Below the pieces are notes generated by a model. The model saw nothing but the letters and a program-made list of their open reading frames with translations. It did not search any database and had not been told where the DNA came from. The position numbers were made by a program, and so were the translations under genes. From NCBI GenBank assembly GCA_017440925.1, contig JAFSAP010000034.1, forward strand, positions 1-64,000: a stretch of DNA of 64,000 nucleotides, read 5' to 3'. Shown piece by piece: positions 35,415 through 42,982 of this stretch. Source of the DNA: Oscillospiraceae bacterium (GTDB lineage Bacteria > Bacillota > Clostridia > Oscillospirales > Oscillospiraceae). How positions within the stretch are numbered: the stretch's first letter is position 1; every line of letters begins with the position of its first letter.

Positions 35415-35795
35415 TTATCGGATTTGATTGTCCAGTTCTGCGGTGAGTTCCAGAATTCGGGGTGCATGTTTTTCCTTTGCTGCTTCGCGTTTTTTTCTTC
35501 GAATGGGATAGGCGGTCAGCATTCCGGCAACTCCCAGAAGCCCCAGTAGCATGCCAAGCCATACGAAATTGCCAATCATTTGGATGGACAAGTGTATCCC
35601 AAATCCGAATATCAGACTTCCGCCGATGCCTGCGCACAGGGCTTCTGCGGTACCGGAGGACTGTACCATATTGTCCAGCCGAACCAGTTCCTCCAGCTTT
35701 GTTTCTTCGCGGGGCAGGTAGCTGCTGCGGATGCGCAAAACCTCTTGGTTTTGGGCTGCGCTGTATGTGTACTGAAAAGTTGTCTCGTTTTTCAC
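35415..35795 (-). CDS. Two-helix membrane protein, paralogue C
   Basis: This 126-residue protein starts with TTFQYTYSAAQNQEVLRIR, very close to the start of paralogue A, then a helix pair around FGFGIHLSIQMIGNFVWLG and a basic C-terminal helix. Function unknown. The start is probably GTG 35795, 10 bases after AGGAG; the nearby ATG is out of frame and stops at once. It is the first gene of the C-B pair. Confidence 0.72.
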   Translation of the reverse strand: MKNETTFQYTYSAAQNQEVLRIRSSYLPREETKLEELVRLDNMVQSSGTAEALCAGIGGSLIFGFGIHLSIQMIGNFVWLGMLLGLLGVAGMLTAYPIRRKKREAAKEKHAPRILELTAELDNQIR

Positions 35796-35911
35796 ATCTC
35801 TCGATCTCCTTTTTACGAAAGAATCATACTTGGCACAGATTTGCAAATTGCTAAAGAAATGTTTGAGAAATATTAAATGTGCTTTGAAAGCTTTCTTCTT
35901 TTTTGAAACAG

Positions 35912-35940
35912 AAAATCCTCCGGCATGGCCGGAGGATTTT
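35912..35940 (-). terminator. Terminator of the alpha/beta hydrolase gene
   Basis: A perfect 12-bp stem (AAAATCCTCCGG / CCGGAGGATTTT) with a 5-base loop, 22 bases past the hydrolase stop codon. Confidence 0.8.
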
Positions 35941-35961
35941 GGAAGGCAGCAGGTTGTCTGG

Positions 35962-36711
35962 TTATTTGTTGGATTCGATAAAGTGGGATATCTGTTCAGC
36001 CGTTATGGCAATTTGTTGCTTGTTAGAAACAGCGGGGATTCCGTCACCGTCCTGGCTGCCATACATGCCGAAATAGGCATGGCAGCCACCGTCAATAATG
36101 ACTTCCGTAAAATCTGAAGGGAGATTGCTCCTGTTTTTGTTGTAGTTTTCCATATTCAGAACACAATCCTCGCTTCCATAAACAGAAAGCACATTCAGAT
36201 CCGTATTGCGCATATCTTTTGTGGAATAGGCGGCCAAAAGCACAAGCCCTTGGTAATCCTCCGTATTGTCTGCTGCATGGGAAGCAGCCATACTGCCACC
36301 CAGGGAATGTCCGCCGAGATACCAGTTACGGATCTCTGGGAACTGTTCCTGTATGCCATCTGCCGCATTTGCGTCCAGAACAGCCAGGTTACCAGGCATT
36401 TTTATCAAAACGCACAGAATTCCCTGACGAGCACAGGCTAGCATCAGCGGTTCGTAAGCGGTGTACTCCACCTTGCCGCCAGGATAAAAGATAAGGCCGG
36501 CGACAGGCGCATCTGGTACATAGGCAAGCGCATTGCTTTGCAAAAACTGCGGGGAAATATCTGAATCCACTGCAAAAGCAGTAATTGCGGCGGTATCGGC
36601 ATGATAGTAATCAGTTATATAAATTATACATGCTGCAGCCAGTACCAACAGAACTGCCACCAGACACAGCAGCCTCATTCGCTTTTTAGTATCTTTCATT
36701 TTATAACACAC
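35962..36711 (-). CDS. Membrane-anchored alpha/beta hydrolase
   Basis: The 249-residue protein has one N-terminal hydrophobic helix (residues ~13-33) that anchors it to the outer face of the membrane or acts as an uncleaved signal. The alpha/beta hydrolase core follows, with nucleophile elbow GGHSLGG, the aspartate near GSEDCV and the catalytic histidine in DGGCHAYFG. It belongs to the dienelactone-hydrolase-like group of small esterases. The start is probably GTG 36711 after AGGAAATGGT; ATG 36699 is the alternative. It is divergent from tetR and its promoter carries a TetR-type operator. Confidence 0.82.
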   Translation of the reverse strand: MCYKMKDTKKRMRLLCLVAVLLVLAAACIIYITDYYHADTAAITAFAVDSDISPQFLQSNALAYVPDAPVAGLIFYPGGKVEYTAYEPLMLACARQGILCVLIKMPGNLAVLDANAADGIQEQFPEIRNWYLGGHSLGGSMAASHAADNTEDYQGLVLLAAYSTKDMRNTDLNVLSVYGSEDCVLNMENYNKNRSNLPSDFTEVIIDGGCHAYFGMYGSQDGDGIPAVSNKQQIAITAEQISHFIESNK

Positions 36712-36734
36712 ACCATTTCCTGTGGGATGATCCG

Positions 36735-36763
36735 ATTATAATGAATCAGATCATAAAAATCAA
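36735..36763 (-). promoter_or_regulatory. Promoter and TetR-type operator of the hydrolase gene
   Basis: Minus-strand TTGATT (36758-36763), 17 bases, perfect TATAAT (36735-36740). The inverted repeat ATGAATCAGATCAT (36741-36754) fills the spacer, so a bound repressor would block RNA polymerase. Confidence 0.72.
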
Positions 36764-36824
36764 GACAAACGAAACAGCGTCAAAAAACAGCTGGATTCGA
36801 GAAACGGGATTTTTACCAAGAGCC

Positions 36825-36853
36825 TTGACTTTCCTTGAAAAGAAATCTATTAT
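36825..36853 (+). promoter_or_regulatory. Promoter of the tetR operon
   Basis: TTGACT (36825-36830), 17 bases, TATTAT (36848-36853), 37 bases before the tetR start. Confidence 0.72.
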
Positions 36854-36861
36854 ATATTTAT

Positions 36862-36875
36862 ATGAACAGATTCAT
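36862..36875. promoter_or_regulatory. Second TetR-type operator
   Basis: ATGAACAGATTCAT is an inverted repeat (ATGAA / TTCAT) just downstream of the tetR -10 box. It resembles the site in the divergent hydrolase promoter (36741-36754), which suggests one repressor controls both sides. Confidence 0.65.
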
Positions 36876-36889
36876 AAAGGAGGGATCCT

Positions 36890-37402
36890 ATGCCGAAGAT
36901 CATTGAAAATCCCCAGGAACGCATGATTGCGGAAGCCAGGCGGCAGATTGCGGAAAACGGTTATTCCGCAGTGACCATCCGTTCAGTGGCGGCGGGCTGC
37001 GGTGTTGGGGTGGGTACGGTATATAACTACTTTTCCTCAAAAGATGATCTGACAGCGGCTTTTATGCTGGAGGACTGGAAAAAATGCATTGCATCGATCC
37101 ATGCAGTAAGCATGTATTCCGAAAGCCATAAGCCGGTGGTACGGTGCATTTATGACCAGCTGAAGGCATATGCCCTGCAGCATCAGATGATCTTCCAGGA
37201 TGAATCTGCCCGGCCGGCCTTTGCGGGTTCTTTCAGCAGGTACCATAAGGTATTGCGCAGCCAGCTTGCGGAGCCTTTGCAAAAATTTTGCGACAGTGAA
37301 TTTGCTGCTGCGTTTATTGCAGAATCCCTGTTGACCTGGACCATGGCCGGAAAAGAATTTGATGAGATCTATATTGTTCTGCAAAAACTGTTTAAGGAGT
37401 GA
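36890..37402 (+). CDS. TetR family transcriptional regulator
   Basis: The 170-residue protein has the N-terminal TetR helix-turn-helix (EARRQIAENGYSAVTIRSVAAGCGVGVGTVYNYF SSK region, residues 15-50) and a helical ligand/dimer domain. It most likely represses its own operon and the divergent hydrolase through the two palindromes in the intergenic region. AAAGGAGG precedes the start. It is followed after 5 bases by the flavoprotein gene. Confidence 0.9.
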   Translation: MPKIIENPQERMIAEARRQIAENGYSAVTIRSVAAGCGVGVGTVYNYFSSKDDLTAAFMLEDWKKCIASIHAVSMYSESHKPVVRCIYDQLKAYALQHQMIFQDESARPAFAGSFSRYHKVLRSQLAEPLQKFCDSEFAAAFIAESLLTWTMAGKEFDEIYIVLQKLFKE

Positions 37403-37407
37403 AAATA

Positions 37408-38334
37408 ATGTCCAGCTTTGAAAATCTGCGTGTGGTAGATAATTTCTATCAGACATCTCTGTTCTTTCCCATGCCTACCGTGGTGATCAGCACCCTGTGT
37501 GAGGATGGTACTACCTCTCTGGGTCCTTATTCTCTGGTGCAGCCCTACTATGTGGCAGGTAAGGATTATTATGCCATGCTGCTGTCCTGCAGGAACTCTT
37601 CCAATACGGCTCAGAATATTTTGAGAACGGGCAAGTGTGCCATCAATTTTGTGGATGACAAGCCCAAAACCTTCAAAGAATGTGTAAAGCTTTCCTGGCC
37701 TGGTGATAAGCCGGAGGATAAAATGCCAAAGTGCCAGTTCCGGCTGGAAACCGGTATGGTGGAGGAAGAGACAGGGGAGAAGCGGCCCCAGGTTTTGACC
37801 GATGCCATCGAAGTTATCGAATGCACCTGGGTGCGGGAGCTGGACAATGCGCAGAATGATCTGCCTGGTGAGCTAAATGGCTACGAACCGCCTTATCACG
37901 ATTTCAACGGCATTACATCCAAGTTTGGTGCCCATTTTATCCTGAAGATCGATAAGATCCTTATGAAGAAAAAGTATCGGGATGCCATTATCAACGGTGT
38001 CAAAGCCAAGGACTTCCCGCCGCTGCCTGTGGATTATGGCTACCGTGACAGCAAGAATTTCTGGTTCCACCGGAAGTCCTGGATGCGGGCAGAACTTCTG
38101 CCTATGCGTAAGCAGTCTCTGGATTCTGTTCGGTATGCTGCAGACCGGATCGATGATAAGATAAAGTTTACCGATGATGCGCTGGAAACCATTCTGAATG
38201 TACCACGCGTTTTTCTGACCACAGTTCTACGGGGCTGCGTAGACTGGGCACGGGAGAACAATGTGGAATTGATTACTGCAGAACATATGAAGATCATCAA
38301 CGACAAACGTTCCAAGGAAAAGAACAAAAAATAA
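37408..38334 (+). CDS. Flavin reductase-like protein with PCP_red-like C-terminal domain
   Basis: This 308-residue protein has an N-terminal FMN-binding split-barrel of the flavin reductase/DIM6 group (LFFPMPTVVISTLCEDGTTS-type start, LLSCRNSSNTAQNI, CAINFV), residues ~10-190. The last ~55 residues (DDALETILNVPRVFLTTVLR, then WARENNVELITAEHM) look like the small helical domain known from the C-terminus of light-independent protochlorophyllide reductase subunits. It probably handles FMN or a flavin-dependent reduction in the pathway encoded by the operon. AAGGAG is 8 bases before ATG 37408. Confidence 0.78.
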   Translation: MSSFENLRVVDNFYQTSLFFPMPTVVISTLCEDGTTSLGPYSLVQPYYVAGKDYYAMLLSCRNSSNTAQNILRTGKCAINFVDDKPKTFKECVKLSWPGDKPEDKMPKCQFRLETGMVEEETGEKRPQVLTDAIEVIECTWVRELDNAQNDLPGELNGYEPPYHDFNGITSKFGAHFILKIDKILMKKKYRDAIINGVKAKDFPPLPVDYGYRDSKNFWFHRKSWMRAELLPMRKQSLDSVRYAADRIDDKIKFTDDALETILNVPRVFLTTVLRGCVDWARENNVELITAEHMKIINDKRSKEKNKK

Positions 38335-38347
38335 GGAGGATACAAAC

Positions 38348-39208
38348 ATGAAAGTTGTTCTGGCTGGTGCCTTTGGCAATCTGGGCGCCGAGATTTTAAA
38401 GTGTCTGTGTGCAGCAGGCCATGAAGTGGTCGCTGCTGACCTGAAAGAGCGTTCCGTAGAGGGCTGTGACGGGAAGTATACCTTTGCTGCGATTGATGCT
38501 ACCAATCCCGAAACACTGAAGGGACTGTGCGATGGCGCAGATGTGGTTATTACTACCATGGGGCTTACCGGTGCTTCCACCAAAGTGACTTCTTACGATA
38601 TTGACTATAAGGGCAATATGAATCTCTATGAGGAATGCAAGCGTGCCGGTGTGAAGAAGTTCAACTATATCTCTGTCATTTCCTGTGATGAACCCGGTGC
38701 AGAGAAAGTTCCTATGCTTCATGCCAAGTTCCTGGTGGAACAGGAGATCAAGAAAGAACCTATGGATTGGGTTATCTACCGTCCCACTGGCTATTTTTAT
38801 GATATTGCCAAGGTGTTCAAGCCTTATATTGACAAAGGCGAAATGCAGCTGCTGAAGGGCTACGGCGGTGTAAAGGCCAACGTTGTGGACTGTCCTGATT
38901 TTGCCCAGTTCATTGTGGAGCATATGTGCGATACCAATGTGACCTACAATGTGGGCGGCAAGGAGACTTATACATATGAGGAAATGGCTGCCATGTGCTT
39001 TGAGGCAGCAGGAAAGCCGCTGAAGATCAAATGGGCCCCCATCTGGCTGTTCGGCATTCTGGCAAACCTGCCCAAGATCAAAAAGGCCGGAAAGCATGAT
39101 ATCATCCTGTTCTCCAAGTGGACACTGAGTCACGATCTGGTGGGAGATACCTGCATCGGTGACAAGAGCTTTGCCGCTTACATCAAGCAGTATTTCGGAA
39201 AGGAGTAA
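38348..39208 (+). CDS. NmrA-like NAD(P)-binding protein (atypical SDR)
   Basis: The 286-residue protein has an N-terminal dinucleotide-binding motif VLAGAFGNLGAEIL and the atypical-SDR pattern DVVITTMG, KFNYISVIS and VIYRPTGYFYDIAKVF, as in NmrA/complex-I-assembly-like reductases. The classical YxxxK is not obvious, so it may be a redox sensor, epimerase-like or reductase. AGGAGG precedes the start. It lies 13 bases after the flavoprotein gene and 3 bases before the DUF1295 gene. Confidence 0.78.
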   Translation: MKVVLAGAFGNLGAEILKCLCAAGHEVVAADLKERSVEGCDGKYTFAAIDATNPETLKGLCDGADVVITTMGLTGASTKVTSYDIDYKGNMNLYEECKRAGVKKFNYISVISCDEPGAEKVPMLHAKFLVEQEIKKEPMDWVIYRPTGYFYDIAKVFKPYIDKGEMQLLKGYGGVKANVVDCPDFAQFIVEHMCDTNVTYNVGGKETYTYEEMAAMCFEAAGKPLKIKWAPIWLFGILANLPKIKKAGKHDIILFSKWTLSHDLVGDTCIGDKSFAAYIKQYFGKE

Positions 39209-39211
39209 GCT

Positions 39212-40012
39212 ATGTGGAATTGGCCCCATCTTGGTATCTTCTTTGCACTGAGCCTGCTGGTATGCCTGTGCGGTTTTAAGAAATATGTCTACTTTATGTC
39301 CATCGGATATGGTTTCTCTGTTGCAATCATCGGCGTTGCTATGGCGGTAATGAGTATTCTTGGGATCTATCCTGCCACCCTGGCACACTATATTCAGTTT
39401 GCTCTCTTCTTTATCTATGGTTTCCGCCTTTCCGGCTTCCTGCTGATCCGGGAGATCAAAAATGCTTCCTACCGAAAGACCCTGGCAGAGGCTACCGGTG
39501 ACGAAAGCAAAATGCCCGTGTTTGTCAAGGTTATTATGTGGCTGACCATGGGTGTCCTGTATGTGGCACAGACCTCCGGCGTGGCATTCCGGCTGTTCAA
39601 TGGCTGCCAGAGCAGCATTCTGCAGTGGATTGGCATTGCTATTTCTGCCTTTGGCATTGGCCTGGAGGCTGTTGCTGATCAGCAAAAGAGTGCACAGAAA
39701 GCCAAACGGCCGGATATGGTTGCCATGGAGCAACTTTATAAAATCGTCCGCTGTCCCAACTACTTCGGTGAGATCCTGTTCTGGACCGGTGTTACGGTAT
39801 CTTCTTTGGATGCCCTGCAGGGCGCAGGCCAGTGGGTCACGGTTATCATTGCCTATATCCTTATTGTATTCATCATGTTCAATGGTGCCCAGCGGCTGGA
39901 AAAACGTCAGATGGCCCGCTACGGCAGCAATGCAGAGTATAAGGCTTATGCTGACAAAACCCCCATCATTATCCCCCTGCTGCCCATCTATCACCTGAAC
40001 AAGCAGAAATAA
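39212..40012 (+). CDS. DUF1295 membrane protein (steroid 5-alpha-reductase-like)
   Basis: The 266-residue protein has six or seven membrane helices and the C-terminal signature of the DUF1295/steroid 5-alpha-reductase and isoprenylcysteine-methyltransferase-like superfamily: RCPNYFGEILFWTGV, then RLEKRQMARYG, YKAYADKTPIIIPL. In known relatives this region binds NADPH or SAM and reduces a C=C bond conjugated to a ketone. In this operon, with an FMN protein and an NAD(P)-binding protein, a reductase of a lipid, steroid or isoprenoid is plausible, but no substrate can be read. Confidence 0.8.
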   Translation: MWNWPHLGIFFALSLLVCLCGFKKYVYFMSIGYGFSVAIIGVAMAVMSILGIYPATLAHYIQFALFFIYGFRLSGFLLIREIKNASYRKTLAEATGDESKMPVFVKVIMWLTMGVLYVAQTSGVAFRLFNGCQSSILQWIGIAISAFGIGLEAVADQQKSAQKAKRPDMVAMEQLYKIVRCPNYFGEILFWTGVTVSSLDALQGAGQWVTVIIAYILIVFIMFNGAQRLEKRQMARYGSNAEYKAYADKTPIIIPLLPIYHLNKQK

Positions 40013-40018
40013 GAGAAC

Positions 40019-40045
40019 ATGGCCATCAGCAATGCTGATGGCCAT
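40019..40045 (+). terminator. Intra-operon hairpin (weak terminator or processing site)
   Basis: A perfect 12-bp stem (ATGGCCATCAGC / GCTGATGGCCAT) with a 3-base loop sits 6 bases after the DUF1295 gene. The tail TTCCAAAAGG is not T-rich, so read-through into the next gene is likely. Confidence 0.5.
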
Positions 40046-40064
40046 TTCCAAAAGGAGAGAGAGT

Positions 40065-40691
40065 ATGTACGATTTTTCGATTCCGATGGCGCTGGTGGAT
40101 TATATTCCGGTTCTGTTTTTCGGCTATGCATCAGCGCTGCTGCAGCGTGATTTGTATCCCCATATGCGCAAGAGCTGCTTTGCCCTGTTTGCAGCCGGCA
40201 CCATCAATGTGTTCTGTGCCGGTTTCTGTAAAGCCACATGGAAGCTTTTGTATGCTGCACAGATCTGTGATTTTACGGCGCTGAACAGCATGTTTCTGCC
40301 AGTACAGTCCATTGGCTTTCTATTGATTGGCCTGGGCCTGCTGGGCATGTTTTTCTGGAGGGAACGTACGGTCCTTCTTGCAGCGCCGCCTGTGTTCAAA
40401 GGCACGTTTGTGTTCATTGGCATGATGGTAGCAGGCCTGGGGTGTATGTGCGGTTGTCTCAGTGTCATTGCCGCCAGAATGAAGAAAGTGCCTGCTATTG
40501 TGTTGTTTGTGCTTGCTTTTGTGGGCTCTATGGGTATGGGCTATATGTCCAGCCACGATTCCACATCTGCGCTCATCAACTGGATCGAGCAAGGAATCAA
40601 TACCGTTTCCCAGGGCTGCCTGATGGCCGGTGTCATTTTGCTGGATAAGGCAGGACTGCGGGAATTTTCAGTGTTGAAAAAGAATAACTAA
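40065..40691 (+). CDS. Multi-pass membrane protein of the tetR operon
   Basis: This 208-residue protein has five or six hydrophobic helices and no motif I recognise. Cysteines cluster in GLGCMCGCLS. AAAGGAGAGAG precedes ATG 40065. It lies behind a hairpin at the end of the tetR operon and may be the last gene of that unit. No function is proposed. Confidence 0.7.
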   Translation: MYDFSIPMALVDYIPVLFFGYASALLQRDLYPHMRKSCFALFAAGTINVFCAGFCKATWKLLYAAQICDFTALNSMFLPVQSIGFLLIGLGLLGMFFWRERTVLLAAPPVFKGTFVFIGMMVAGLGCMCGCLSVIAARMKKVPAIVLFVLAFVGSMGMGYMSSHDSTSALINWIEQGINTVSQGCLMAGVILLDKAGLREFSVLKKNN

Positions 40692-40696
40692 AGGAC

Positions 40697-40725
40697 TTGT
40701 TTTCTTTCTGTTCTTGTGGTATAAC
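40697..40725 (+). promoter_or_regulatory. Promoter of the DUF3842 gene
   Basis: TTGTTT (40697-40702), 17 bases, TATAAC (40720-40725). A 6-bp inverted repeat (AGACAT / ATGTCT, ~40741-40760) follows in the leader. Confidence 0.55.
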
Positions 40726-40776
40726 TTAACAGGAAAGCACAGACATTTTCAATATGTCTGAAGTGGAGGATTTTGG

Positions 40777-41205
40777 ATGCACACAAAGGTGTTGGTGATT
40801 GACGGACAGGGCGGTCAGCTGGGCAGCCAGGTGGTAAAGGAGCTGCTCTCAAAATATTCGGATATACAGATCACTGCCGTGGGCACCAATGCAGTTGCCA
40901 CTGCTTCTATGAAAAAAGCAGGCGCCAATCAGGCAGCGACAGGGGAAAATCCTGTGGTGATTGCCTGCAGGAAAGCGGATATCATCATTGGCCCCATTGG
41001 GATTGTGATTGCCGATTCTCTTCTTGGTGAGGTAACGCCTGCTATGGCTGTTGCGGTAGGTCAGGCGGATGCTGTCAGGATCCTGCTTCCCATGAACCGG
41101 TGTGAGAATTTGGTTGCAGGTGTGAACAATCTGAGTACCTCTGCGCTGATCCAGGATGCGGTATCCAAAGTGAGTGCAGTCCTGGATACCAGAAAAACAT
41201 GCTGA
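40777..41205 (+). CDS. DUF3842 family protein
   Basis: This 142-residue protein matches the clostridial DUF3842 pattern as I remember it: VIDGQGGQLGSQVV, GTNAVATASMKKAGAN, ATGENPVVIACRKADIIIGP and a C-terminal RILLPMNRCENLVAG. It looks like a small Rossmann-type fold. The function is unknown. GGAGG precedes the start. A weak hairpin (GAAAC / GTTTC at about 41247-41260) with a T-rich tail follows. Confidence 0.8.
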   Translation: MHTKVLVIDGQGGQLGSQVVKELLSKYSDIQITAVGTNAVATASMKKAGANQAATGENPVVIACRKADIIIGPIGIVIADSLLGEVTPAMAVAVGQADAVRILLPMNRCENLVAGVNNLSTSALIQDAVSKVSAVLDTRKTC

Positions 41206-41288
41206 TTTTGTAAAATTATCGGTGCTGTTCAGAAGAATGGCGCTGGAAACAGAAGTTTCACTTTTTTCTATTTTTTTGACATGCCATG

Positions 41289-41327
41289 AAGGCGCAGACA
41301 TCCCAGAAGGGATTGCTGCGCCTTTTT
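41289..41327 (+). terminator. Strong terminator hairpin just upstream of the ECF S gene (possible attenuator)
   Basis: AAGGCGCAG (41289-41297) pairs with CTGCGCCTT (41316-41324), with an inner TCCC/GGGA helix and a run of five T. Only 24 bases separate the T-run from the ECF S start codon and no promoter fits there. Transcription of that gene must therefore pass the hairpin, which suggests attenuation control. Confidence 0.7.
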
Positions 41328-41351
41328 ATATGGCAGGAAAGGGGAATTTCT

Positions 41352-41888
41352 ATGAAAAAAACAAAAGTAAACCGTATTGTACAGGCAGGACTGTTTCTGG
41401 CATTGGCGCTGGTTCTTCCGTTCCTCACAGGACAGATCCCGGAGATCGGTGCTATGCTGTGCCCCATGCACATTCCTGCGTTGCTATGTGGTTTCTTCTG
41501 CGGATGGCCATGGGGATTGGCGGTTGGTGCGGTTGCACCGGTTTTGCGTTCGGTATTATTTGGAATGCCGCCTATGTTTCCTGCTGCAGTCTCCATGAGC
41601 TTTGAACTGGCAGCTTACGGTGCTGTTTCCGGACTGCTGTATGAGAAAATGCCGAGGCGAAAGAGTTCGGTATACATTGCATTGATCGCAGCCATGGTGG
41701 CAGGAAGATTGTTGTGGGGAACGGCCCGGTTTGTGTTTAGTGGTCTGGACGCATCTGCGTTTGGTTTGTCTGCTTTCTGGGCAGGTGCGGTAACTTCAGC
41801 CATTCCGGGCATTGTGCTTCAGTTGGTTCTGGTTCCGGTCCTGGTTATGGCGTTGGAACGGCATAAAACTGCGAAAGTAATGAAATAA
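41352..41888 (+). CDS. ECF transporter S component, orphan
   Basis: The 178-residue membrane protein has six hydrophobic helices and the S-unit pattern IPEIGAMLCPMHIPALLCGF, then VAPVLRSVLFGMPPMFP and SFELAAYGAVSGLLY. No T or A unit is adjacent, so it probably uses a shared ECF module (group II) elsewhere in the genome. The substrate is unknown; the wording is typical of clostridial S units of the broad vitamin family. AAAGGGG precedes ATG 41352. The upstream hairpin may control it. Confidence 0.8.
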   Translation: MKKTKVNRIVQAGLFLALALVLPFLTGQIPEIGAMLCPMHIPALLCGFFCGWPWGLAVGAVAPVLRSVLFGMPPMFPAAVSMSFELAAYGAVSGLLYEKMPRRKSSVYIALIAAMVAGRLLWGTARFVFSGLDASAFGLSAFWAGAVTSAIPGIVLQLVLVPVLVMALERHKTAKVMK

Positions 41889-41898
41889 TTTATACGGT

Positions 41899-41934
41899 AA
41901 CCTTTGGGCAAAGTGTATATGCCCAAAGGTTTTT
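41899..41934 (+). terminator. Terminator of the ECF S gene
   Basis: A perfect 12-bp stem (AACCTTTGGGCA / TGCCCAAAGGTT) with a 9-base loop followed by TTTTCC. Confidence 0.88.
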
Positions 41935-41977
41935 CCTTGTTTAAAGAGCGTATTATTTATAAAATGATGGTTTTTGC

Positions 41978-42006
41978 TTGAATAATCGACTAATCTGTTG
42001 TATAAT
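41978..42006 (+). promoter_or_regulatory. Promoter of the mannonate oxidoreductase gene
   Basis: TTGAAT (41978-41983), 17 bases, perfect TATAAT (42001-42006), 23 bases before the start codon. Confidence 0.78.
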
Positions 42007-42029
42007 ACGATAAAAAGGAGTGAATAACC

Positions 42030-42881
42030 ATGAAAAACAATGTTCTGGAAACCAACTTGACAGGTAAAGTGGCAGTTGTTACTGGTGCCGGCGGTGTTCT
42101 GTGTGGATATCTGGCAAAAGTGCTGGCCCGTGCAGGCGCTAAGGTTGCTCTGGTAAACCGCAGCGATGCAGCCATCAATCAGTACGCAGCGGAAATCATT
42201 GAAGAGGGCGGTATTGCCAAAGCATATAAGGGAAATGTTTTGAGCAGGGAGGACATGGAGTCCATTGCTCAGCAGGTTTTGGAAGATCTTGGCCCCTGCG
42301 ATATTCTGCTGAACGGTGCCGGCGGCAATAATCCCCGCGCTACCACAGATAAGGAGTATTTTGAACCCGGTGATCTGGATGCAGACTGCAAGACCTTTTT
42401 TGACCTGGATGATGACGGCGTCAATATGGTTTTTGATCTGAACTATAATGGAACGTTGATCCCCACCCAGGCGTTTGCAAAGCACATGATCCAGTCCGGC
42501 GGTGGAAATATCATCAACATCTCTTCGATGAATGCGTTCTTGCCCCTGACCAAGATCCCTGCCTATTCCGGTGCCAAAGCAGCTGTTTCCAATTTCACCC
42601 AGTGGCTGGCAGTCCATTTCTCCAAATGCAATATTCGGGTCAATGCCATTGCACCGGGCTTCTTTGCTTCCAAACAGAATCAGAAGCTGCTTTTCAATGA
42701 TGACGGTACGCCGACCAAGCGTACAGAGAAGATCCTGGCCGGAACCCCCATGGGACGGTTTGGTCGAACGGAAGAGCTTGCCGGTGGCCTGCTGTTCCTG
42801 CTCAATGATGATGCGGCAGGCTTCATAACCGGTGTTGTTCTGCCTATCGATGGTGGTTTTTCTGCCTATTCCGGCGTGTAA
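42030..42881 (+). CDS. uxuB: D-mannonate oxidoreductase, SDR type (fructuronate reductase)
   Basis: This 283-residue SDR matches the Firmicute fructuronate reductase/mannonate oxidoreductase (YjmF-like) rather than the long-chain UxuB of E. coli. It has TGAGGVLCGYLA, LLNGAGGNNPRAT, the catalytic NISSMNAF serine and YSGAKAAV (Y-x3-K), and ends PIDGGFSAYSGV, a characteristic tail. It converts D-fructuronate to D-mannonate with NADH. Mannonate dehydration gives KDG, the substrate of the kdgK/eda pair at the left edge. It is transcribed alone with its own promoter and terminator. Confidence 0.85.
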   Translation: MKNNVLETNLTGKVAVVTGAGGVLCGYLAKVLARAGAKVALVNRSDAAINQYAAEIIEEGGIAKAYKGNVLSREDMESIAQQVLEDLGPCDILLNGAGGNNPRATTDKEYFEPGDLDADCKTFFDLDDDGVNMVFDLNYNGTLIPTQAFAKHMIQSGGGNIINISSMNAFLPLTKIPAYSGAKAAVSNFTQWLAVHFSKCNIRVNAIAPGFFASKQNQKLLFNDDGTPTKRTEKILAGTPMGRFGRTEELAGGLLFLLNDDAAGFITGVVLPIDGGFSAYSGV

Positions 42882-42897
42882 AAAGAATCAGACAATC

Positions 42898-42926
42898 AAA
42901 ACCCGTTGCTGCTGCAACGGGTTTTT
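42898..42926 (+). terminator. Terminator of the mannonate oxidoreductase gene
   Basis: A 12-bp stem (AAAACCCGTTGC / GCAACGGGTTTT) with a 4-base loop and a T-run. Confidence 0.88.
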
Positions 42927-42982
42927 GTCTAAGCTGTAGTTGAATGCTTTTTTGGCATCAGTATTCCATAAATGCATAGCAT

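Noticed and set aside
38396..40051. 551-codon minus-strand frame across the NmrA and DUF1295 genes
   Set aside because: It spans two well-supported plus-strand genes and their intergenic gap, with no motif of its own.
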